A stretch of 64,000 bases of DNA from Cladorrhinum sp. PSN259 (lineage: Eukaryota; Ascomycota; Sordariomycetes; Sordariales; Podosporaceae): positions 124,001 to 188,000 of the forward strand of contig MU867076.1 in assembly GCA_033725935.1 (NCBI GenBank), written 5' to 3'. Both the position numbers and the translations under genes were made by a program. Positions 56,377 through 64,000 of the stretch are shown piece after piece (within the stretch, counting starts at the first letter, position 1; each line of letters opens with the position of its first letter). Below the pieces are notes generated by a model that saw only the letters and a list, made by a program, of their open reading frames with translations, had not been told where the DNA came from and did no database searches.

Positions 56377-57994
56377 TGCAACAAAAAAACAGAGAAAAAT
56401 AAATATGGAAAAAAGCCCGAGTTACCCATCCTGAAACCTTATCTGGTCGATGATATCGCGGCCTGTGTTGTTGCAAGTGCGAACCCGTTGGTTTGTGACA
56501 TGTGCCCCTTGCCCAGCTGTCATTCAGGTCTGTTCTTCCACAACCCCACTTACGTCAGATTTTTGGTGGATAAACTTGTGAAGGTTCCACGGATGCACGG
56601 GATGACAAGGGACGACGATTTCCCGATCATTCATCCTTGGCACGTTGACATTTTTGGTCATTTTACGGATACGTGTATATGGTTACCGTGCCTCGTATTT
56701 GAGTCTGTTCGTTGTTGTTGTTGTTACATTGTTCCTTCGTGCTGAGTTTGCATTGTTGATGGCAATGGAAAATGCCGATATCGAATGTTGTTTCTGCAAC
56801 TCAACCTGCAACTTGGGATCCTGCAATGCATTGGAGAAGCCAAACGACATCTTGAAGAAGGATAGAATTCCCCATCGAGAACATGGAAGCCAAAGAAGCC
56901 ACAAAGATGACCCCTGGTCTTTGCGTCGGGTCATGGTCTTGGCAGTCAGCGCCTTTCCCACATCGACCCCACTTCCGGAAAAAGCAGCTGACGAGGCCCC
57001 ATCCGGCCAATGGTAGGCCGTTGTGAGCTGTTGCTTCTGCAGATGATCTCATCAGCCAAAAGGGTGACCTGCACTCTCATCACCCGAAATGGCTAGCGCC
57101 AAGTGCAATATTGTAAGCCAAGAGAGAAAACGGCAGGAAATTGTTGGCCCACCCTGTCTCGCTGCTTCGTTCCCGCCTCTTTTTTTGCCAATTCTTTTTT
57201 TTTATCGTGGGCGGTCGGGGAAACAGGACACAGCCACCTCAGTGATCTCGTGTTGTTGGCCTGCAAGGAACCTTGGAAACCCCGATTCTGATTTCCATTG
57301 TAACCCACGCCCCGCGATTTTCTCCTTCTTGGCTGCCCTACAACAGTAAACACGAACAAGCCCAGAGACGGCCCAGACGGTGGTGGAAAGCCCCCACTCT
57401 GCCAGGTTCCCACTCTCCATGTGCTGATGAATTGACTTTCCACTCCCGTCCGCCTGTCCCCTCTGCACTGGCCATTCCCAGGTTCCCGATTCCCACCAAC
57501 AACGTTGTTGCGCTTCATCCGGCCGAACCACCCCTTCCCAGTTTCAACTTGTTTTTGGGTTTGGTATTGCGTCTTTGTTTGATGGATTCGTGCTAGCAAA
57601 TCAATCCGTCGCTGTCGATAGCATTGTCACTCGTTTTCTTCCCTTCGCCAGCATTGTCTGCTGTTTTCGCTGCAACCGAAATAACGAGTAATTAACTCGA
57701 AGGTCCATATATCCCCGTACCGCTGCGAAGCTCGAAACCTGCGACGACGACCACCTCCGCAACCGTAACCACAATCATCGACCCCGAAATCTCCAGCCAA
57801 CGAATAACGGTTATCGCAATCGGCCGGTCGCAAGAAAAGAAGGGCGACCGTTTTGTTTGCGACAGGAAAATACTATACTTTAGGATGCCCATCTGAAATC
57901 CTGTCGATCCGCGACTCTCAAAAGACACCCCAGAGGCCACGACGACCGATTGAAGCCAGCCCTTCCCAACCGGGCGGGCGCCTTGTTTCTCAAG
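56377..57994. other. Intergenic, long promoter region
   Basis: About 1.6 kb upstream of the channel gene. Open frames in 57093-57599 on both strands lack any domain. The last 300 bp are GC-rich and probably 5'-UTR. Confidence 0.5.
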
Positions 57995-60437
57995 ATGCGG
58001 TTCCCTTCGTTAAACCCTCTGCTCCTCATATCCACGCTCGCTACCGTCGTCTCCCCCGCTGCCGCTGAAAATGTCCTCCGATCGACCTCGCTGGCCGCCT
58101 GCCAGGAGAACTCGGGTTTCACGGCCAGTCTCTTCGATGTCGTCTTCACACCAAATAACCTCACAGCGACCATCAATATGATTGCAACCTCGTCGATTGA
58201 AGGATATGTAGTGTTCGATATCACTATTTTGGCATATGGGTATCAGATCGTCAAGACCACTGTCAACCCATGCACCTCGAATCTCCCAGGAATGTGCCCA
58301 ATGACGTCGGGCAAGATGAGCAATCCCTTCAACCTGCCAGTCTCCGAGGATGCTCTCAAAAGCATTCCAGGGATCGCATATACCTTCCCCGACTTGGATG
58401 CCACAGTGCGCGTGTACATCAATAGGACTGTGAATGGAGTGTCGTCCTCGGAGAGCATTGCTTGCTTGGAGGCTGATGTGTCAAACGGAAAGACGGGTAT
58501 GTTTAGATGCATCTCAATCCTTTTGGGTGCTATGTTGATGCTAACTGTAACCAGTTGACCTTCTCGGTGTTAAGTGGGCAACCTTTGCCGTCATCGCCCT
58601 TGCTCTCCTCTCTTCCGCCATCGTGTCTGGTCTGGGTTTCACCAATGCTGCATCCCATATCGCCGCAAATACGCTTTCGCTGCTGTCATACTTCCAGGCC
58701 CAGGCCATGATCGGTCTGTGTGCAGTACCGCTTCCACCAGTTGCGGCATCGTGGACCCAAGATTTCCAGTGGACTATGGGCATTATTCGTGTGGGCTTCA
58801 TGCAGAAAGTCTTGACCTGGTATCAGCGCTCAACCGGAGGCACCGCAACTAACATTTTTGATACCCTCCATTATGTTTCGGTCCAGATTGAGAAGGTCAA
58901 GCGGTCGGTACCGGTCCTTGACGCTGCTGTCAACGTGGTGAAGAGATCGGCCTCGACTGTTGGAAAGCATGCTGGCCACCTGGCCAAGCGTTCATACTTG
59001 ACCACTACCTTTGGAAGTTATATTGTTTACGGCATCCAGCGAGTCTCTTTCAGGGCCCGCATTGAGACGACCAACCTTTTCCTCACAGCCATAACATTCT
59101 TTTACTTCCTGTGCTTGTTCACAGCTATCGCTGTCATTGCCTCGAAGTTTGTCTGCGACCTCGCCGCAAAGTCAGGCATCATTAAGGGCGAGGCGTTTGC
59201 CGAATTCCGTGCTGGGTGGTTGACAACGCTCAAGGGTATGTTTTTTTTTCTTGCCTAGTTTTGTGAGATATGTACTAACGAGAAATAGGCATCCTTTTCC
59301 GTATTGCGCTTGTTTGCTTCCCTCCTATTACCATCCTTTGCCTCTGGGAGTTTACTCAGGTTGATTCTGCTGGCGCCGTTGTCCTTGCCGTCTTCTTTTT
59401 CTTCGGCGCGCTCGCTACTCTCGGTTGGGCTGCCTACAAGGTTATCCGTACGGCTCGCCGAAGTGTCACCCTCCACAAGAATCCGGCCTATATCCTGTTT
59501 TCTGACCCCGGAACCCTCAACAAGTGGGGCTTCTTATACGTACAATTCCGCGCATCGGCATACTACTTCATCGTCCCTATGATCATCTATACGCTGATCA
59601 AGGGCATGTTCGTTGCCTTGGCCCAACGCTCCGGTACTGTGCAGGCAGTGGCTCTTATCATCATCGAAGCCGGAGCTCTTATCATGGTCTCGGTTCTCCG
59701 TCCTTACATGGATAAATCCACAAACTCGTTCAACATTGCCATCTGCGCCATCAACTTTGTCAACGCCATCTTCCTCTTTGTCTTCACAGACGTCTTTGGT
59801 CTCCCAGGTCTCGTCATTGGTGTCGTGGGTGTGGTTCTCTGGATTATGAACGCTGCCTTTGCTCTTATCCTCCTTCTCATGATCATGATTACTACAAGCG
59901 TAATCTTGTTCCACAACAACCCCGACACACGCTACCAGTTCATGAACGACGACCGCACCAGCTTCATGAAGTCGAATAATAACATTACCACGGCCAGCCA
60001 GCTGGATGCTTTGGCCGCCACGGCACGCGGTGCTGGAAAGGAAAGCACGTATGATATCGAGGACGATGAGAGTGCTCGCTCAAGCCCATCAGACCTGGTT
60101 GCTCCCCCGAGGCCGGGGACGGCAGGGTCAGACAAGAACAGCGCCAACAGGTATTCGCTCAAGAGTGTTAGGGACTCGGCGAGGAATAGCGTACGGAGCT
60201 CTGTTTACGGGGCACATACTTTGCAGAACCAGGCCAGTGGGAATATGAGGGCGCCGAGCCCCTTCAACAATGGGGCAACCGCGTCTGGAAGTGAGGGCAG
60301 TCTAAATGTGCCGTCACAGATGCAGCAAAAGTCCTCGGGTGCGAGGTGAGATTTTATCTTCTCCCTTTGTGTTTCCAAAGAACATGAAGCTAACATGCGC
60401 AAATAGCCCATGGCAACGGGGCGCCGGTTACGATTAG
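57995..60437 (+). CDS. Flavin carrier/TRP-like channel (FLC family)
   Basis: Predicted 756-aa polytopic membrane protein from exons 57995-58496, 58555-59235, 59289-60345 and 60407-60437. A signal peptide leads into an ML-like lumenal domain (about residues 25-165, with paired cysteines), then about nine TM helices of the TRP/Pkd2-like region (GSYIVYGIQRVSFRARIE, FLYVQFRASAYYFIVPMI, VSVLRPYMDKSTNSFN). The C-terminal tail is Ser/Asn-rich and likely phosphorylated. Fungal relatives Flc1-3/Pkd2 act in ER flavin transport, calcium homeostasis and wall integrity. The last intron gives an SPWQRGAGYD end; without it the frame stops after SSGAR. Confidence 0.88.
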
Positions 60438-61020
60438 TATATTTCCTTAATAATTTCCTTTATCTCTATTATTTCCTTTGTGATCGGAAAGTTGAAATTA
60501 TCATCGCATAGTATTAGCTCGGCTGCGGCCATCGTATCAAGTACAACTGGGAGGATATAGTTGTTTAGCTTTGGTGGAGGGTTTTGTATATATAATCTTG
60601 AAGTACCCCACACAGCACCGGATTATTTGCAGTTTGTGCTTGGAGCATTGTTTGTCATCGGTCCAAACCAAAAAAAAAAGCTTCTTGTCACTCATTTCAC
60701 TCTGTAGGATTATCATCTCTAGGGGGGTTTGGACATGGGCATCTAGGTTTTGCAAGCATGGAGTTTTAGGTAGATGGAAATATCAAGTTTTCCTGCAGTC
60801 AATATCATTCCTTGTTACAAACACTGCAAACCAGAGTTGCTCTGTTAGGACTGCTCCTTCCCTTAGAAAAACCGGCGGTCGGCGGTCGCTCGCATAGAAG
60901 GCTCTTGGGGGGTTGTCTCGCAGCGCTTTGGCCTGTGAGTCCTTGGTGGGTTTTGCTGGTGTTTCGGACTGTGTTTAATCTGGTTGTGAATAAACCGCCA
61001 GAGCAGTCCTCTCAACAAGA
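60438..61020. other. Intergenic
   Basis: AT-rich 3' flank; nothing identified. Confidence 0.5.
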
Positions 61021-62439
61021 TTAATCATCAAAATGCTCACCCTCCTCCTTCCCGTTCTTCTCAACCTTTCCATCCCTTTTATCAAGGACCTTGTCGTCTT
61101 CAACACCAACCTCGGCATCTCTGCTGACGAGACCCATCTTATTGATGGGGCTCTGGACCAGCGTCTCCCAGTTGTGTATGCAAAGTGTGTTTTCGAGGTT
61201 CACTTGGACGGCTGCCAGGCCGCGGGTCTGGAGTTCTTGTTCGTAGAGCGGTATTGCTTGGGAGAGATTGTTTGTTGTTGGGGCAGGAGGCAGAAAGGGA
61301 GGACTGGAACTGTGCGGCGTCGGCTATGGCGTTTCCTAGGCCTTGGCCTCTGTCTGTTTATGTCATCATCAAGTCAGTTGAAAGGAAATAAACACAGAGA
61401 GTGAGTGACATGTACAGTACGTACGGAAAGTCATGGCATGTGCCGCGTCGCCTGCTAGTGTTATTCTGTTGTTGTGGTTGTCCCAGGGTTTTGTGGGCCA
61501 GTATGTTAGGCGTGAGTGCCTTTTGTTCCCTAGTGAAGTGAATTGTTAGTTCGAGTTTTGGTTGAGCAGAAGCAAACTTACCAAGCCCTGGTGCCCTCGG
61601 GAACAGTCTGGATTGCCTCCCGGAATGGGAAAGTGAGATACTTGGCGGCTCGGGACTTCAAGTCGGTTAGAACGGCTTCACTTCCCTTTTCCTGAAGACC
61701 GGTTTCCTCGGGTGAGTTCCAACTAATGAAGATCATGTACGTGGTTGATGTTGGGGTACGGTCGTGGATGCCAATCCAAACAAACATTCCTGAAGGACCA
61801 AACGTCGTGATATGTCGGGGATGGAACTTGGCAAGTTCCAAAGTGATAGGCTGGGGAAGCTCGCTGAGTGTTGCGGTAGTGACGACGGGACAACTGACAA
61901 GTTTGCCATCCTGAGGCGAAGATCTTAAATAAGAACTCGCGGGTAGGACTGTGAGCTCCCTCGGCACCGATGAATAAAGTACCAGTCTCTGATGTCCGGT
62001 CGGCAAAGGCTGCCGTCACCTTTTCTCCTGCCAGCGAAATGGACGACATTTTCTTGCCATAACGCAAGTCAATCCCCGTCTTGAGCATTTCCAACCAAGG
62101 TCTGCGTCTGATTCGCATGCTGTAAGGGGTAGGGATTTTAGTGATGACTTCTCCCGTCTTGCCATTGTATATGTTGAATGTCTCATCGCGCGATGCTTCG
62201 AACGTGGGATCGGTTTGTGTTGATTGGACGAGCGCGTGGAGTTCGGCAGGGAGACATTCTTGTAGGCGGGACTGAGCTTAGTAGATACTAAAGTTCCAGT
62301 CGCGCGGGCGGGACGTGGGCGAGGCGTCTTGTTCGAAGACAGTCGCTGGTATGCCGGCTTTTCTGAGCACTTGAGCGATAAGAAGCCCCGCCGAGCCTGC
62401 TCCGATGATCAAGACTCTTTGTGCCGGTTTAGCGCTCAT
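61021..62439 (-). pseudogene. FAD-dependent monooxygenase pseudogene
   Basis: Remains of a PHBH-type FAD monooxygenase. It starts MSAKPAQRVLIIGAGSAGLL with the dinucleotide-binding GxGxxG, then hits TAA at 62278-62280. The body continues (KIPTPYSMRIRRRPWLEM, LFIGAEGAHSP) to a one-base frameshift near 61926, then RITLAGDAAHAM (the second FAD motif) and HRGQGLGNAIADAAQ in exons after introns at 61521-61581 and 61354-61424. A further frameshift near 61270-61290 precedes the conserved tail. At least three lesions, so it is dead. Such enzymes hydroxylate aromatic or secondary-metabolite substrates. Confidence 0.85.
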
Positions 62440-63223
62440 GATGGTTTCCAATATCTAGTGCATGATAGGGTACGTAGAATAGGATGAGAAATTTGCCGCT
62501 TGTATGCGGGGTAGCAAGGTCTACCACTGATCTTACGTGGTCTTTTTATTCCCTAAAGGTTCCTGCAGCATGGGAACTCGGACCAATATGCAGCTCGACC
62601 ACCCCTTTCACTGGTTGTTTTATGTTGATTGGGTCCTCGTGTACTATACATCTACTAGGAATTCTCCTCACGTCAACAAGGCTTACGTTAGCTTCTAGGC
62701 ATAACAATCTCGGCAGTTTGCTTTTGTTTAGTTGCCTTAACGAAGGCAAGGCTGTGATACCTCTATACGTTGTAAACCCCGGAAGACAAACTGTTAATTT
62801 CTCGCGGTTGTGGGTACTACTACCCTAACTACGTCGATGTCGTTTTCTTTCTCAATTCTGCCCAGCAGGCACTAGAGCATTGCAGCGCTCCATCCTCGTT
62901 GCAAACTCAACCCGTTGGCGACTACGGTGTCCCATACATGTTGCCATTCTGGAATCTTTCTGGTAAACTGCGCCGTCTTGCATCTTGCGTTCCAGAACGA
63001 ATGGAAACTCTGGGGTTTGCATTCGATGATATCCGATTGGTAGCGGTCTTTCCATGACTTACTCTATCCAGAAGAGGGGTTTCAAGCAATTTCATCCACT
63101 TGCATACCACCACTATTGCAAAGGCCCAAAAGAACCGTGGTTTCAACAAGACCTAGAACAGGCATATGCATTTCGCATTTACGGCGGACTTTTTGTTGCC
63201 ACAACACGTCAGAGAATATAACC
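62440..63223. other. Intergenic, doubtful remnants
   Basis: A minus-strand stretch near 62870-63060 reads KIPEWQHVWDTVV in an interrupted frame and may be a gene relic. It was not assignable. Confidence 0.35.
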
Positions 63224-63389
63224 TGCCCCCGCCCCCGGGGCGGGGGGGGGCGGGGGGGGGGGGGGGGGGGGCGGGGGGGGGGGGGGCGGGGGGGGGGGGG
63301 GCGGGGGGGGGGGGCGGGGGCGGCGGGGGGGGGGGGGGCGGCGGCCNNNNNNNNNNTTTTTTTAAAAAAAAAAAAAAAAATTATTTTAT

Positions 63390-63430
<41 letters not shown>

Positions 63431-63466
63431 AAAAAAAAAAAACCACCCCCCCCCCCCCCCCCCCCC
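63224..63466. other. Low-complexity assembly scar with 10-N gap
   Basis: G-rich, then N at 63347-63356, then A/T and C homopolymers. This is not biological sequence in any ordinary sense; it looks like low-quality read ends joined across a gap. Flanking coordinates and order should be treated with caution. Confidence 0.9.
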
Positions 63467-63478
63467 AAACATTACATC

Positions 63479-64000
63479 ATGGACAGGACGCCAAAGTTCG
63501 AACGTTACACGGTGGTCTGGATATGCCCGCAAGTAGCTGTCAGGACGGCTGCGATAAGGATTTTGGATGATAAGCATGGCTCAGCTACGATTTTTCCAGA
63601 TGGCGACGACGAATCATGCGTACTTGGCGTCATCTCGGGCTTCCATGTTATCATTACCGGGATCCCACAGCCAGACGATGGACCGGAGACTTGGGCATCC
63701 GCAATCATGACCAGGATGCGAGCGTCATTCCCAAACATAGAATTCGGCATGCTGATCTGTACCGGCGGGGGTGTTCCCGGTAACACTGGCAATGGCACGA
63801 TACAACTCGGAGACGTTGTAGTCAGTCGGCCCTCAGATGGACATTCGGGCGCGTTGCTTTATGATGCCGGAAAGGCGCAGGCTGGCCGGTTCGAATGCAC
63901 CGGTTATTTACCTAAACCACCCGAGAGCGTCCTTGCCGCCGCTGAAGAACTAACAGCAAAATGTAACAAGGGCGAGAACAGCTCTCTACTTCTCGAGGGT
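63479..64000 (+). CDS. Nucleoside phosphorylase-domain protein, 3' end beyond window
   Basis: The frame opens at ATG 63479 and stays open for 174 codons to the edge. It matches the N-terminal purine-nucleoside-phosphorylase-like domain that begins many fungal STAND/NLR-like and ankyrin proteins: YTVVWICPQVAVRTAA, CVLGVISGFHVIITGIP, MRASFPNIEFGMLICTGGGVP, TIQLGDVVVSRPSD and GRFECTGYLPKPP. The GGG glycine motif is intact. The downstream effector or repeat part is not visible, and the start lies 13 bp after the low-quality block, so the true start could be lost. Confidence 0.8.
   Translation, partial: MDRTPKFERYTVVWICPQVAVRTAAIRILDDKHGSATIFPDGDDESCVLGVISGFHVIITGIPQPDDGPETWASAIMTRMRASFPNIEFGMLICTGGGVPGNTGNGTIQLGDVVVSRPSDGHSGALLYDAGKAQAGRFECTGYLPKPPESVLAAAEELTAKCNKGENSSLLLEG

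Noticed and set aside
57093..57599. Overlapping open frames of 108-168 codons on both strands
   Set aside because: GC-rich promoter DNA gives open frames in several phases; no domain or conserved motif.
63224..63466. Glycine-rich or Pro-rich protein frame in the G/C tract
   Set aside because: The tract is an assembly artefact around Ns.
1..64000. CRISPR arrays, bacterial operon signals, rRNA or tRNA genes
   Set aside because: The window is fungal; no regular spacer arrays or recognisable RNA genes were seen by eye, although tRNAs could be missed without a scan.

Overview
The window comes from a filamentous ascomycete, most likely a sordariomycete. Genes are split by short introns (about 50-110 bp) with GT-AG ends and CTRAC-like branch points. 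Families include a Dbp3 helicase, a fungal HAK potassium transporter, a torulene-dioxygenase-type carotenoid oxygenase, a fungal-rhodopsin-fold membrane protein, a 2EXR protein and a flavin-carrier/TRP-like channel. An LTR retrotransposon carries CA-to-TA mutations typical of repeat-induced point mutation (RIP). All product calls are made by reading the translations; no database search was possible. Exon boundaries are my own splice-site and frame predictions.

Layout. 1-20.5 kb is ordinary gene space: a sugar-type MFS transporter, a secreted SnoaL-like protein, a secreted glucuronan-lyase-like PL20 enzyme, an HSL-type esterase, a carotenoid oxygenase, a HAK/KUP potassium transporter, a membrane-anchored short-chain dehydrogenase, an unusual HeLo-domain/Rho-like GTPase fusion, and DBP3. 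20.5-51 kb is an accessory, transposon-rich island: a disrupted aegerolysin, a rhodopsin-fold membrane protein, a divergent pair of large helical proteins, a protein of three tandem repeats, a membrane-anchored unknown, a trypsin-like protease whose frame splices into an amino-acid permease, a broken STAND N-terminal domain, a tectonin-type propeller lectin preceded by an LTR-like sequence, a LINE fragment and one complete LTR element of 5430 bp. 51-62.5 kb returns to gene space: a 2EXR protein, a histidine-acid-phosphatase relative with altered active-site motifs, a frameshifted DUF1989 protein, a flavin-carrier/TRP-like channel and a dead FAD monooxygenase. The last 0.8 kb holds a low-complexity assembly scar with a 10-N gap, then the 5' part of a nucleoside-phosphorylase-domain gene that runs off the edge.

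How the genes may work together. The first cluster (transporter, secreted lyase, secreted SnoaL-like protein, esterase) fits extracellular carbohydrate use, although these genes need not be co-regulated. The island is enriched for families tied in fungi to defence or non-self recognition: aegerolysin, tectonin lectin, STAND N-terminal and phosphorylase domains, trypsin-like domain and, just outside it, HeLo. I read it as a defence/incompatibility-type island under transposon and RIP pressure; this is inference. The strongest novelty candidates are the HeLo-GTPase fusion, the protease-permease readthrough, the divergent helical pair, the three-repeat protein and the LTR element's apparent self-priming site.
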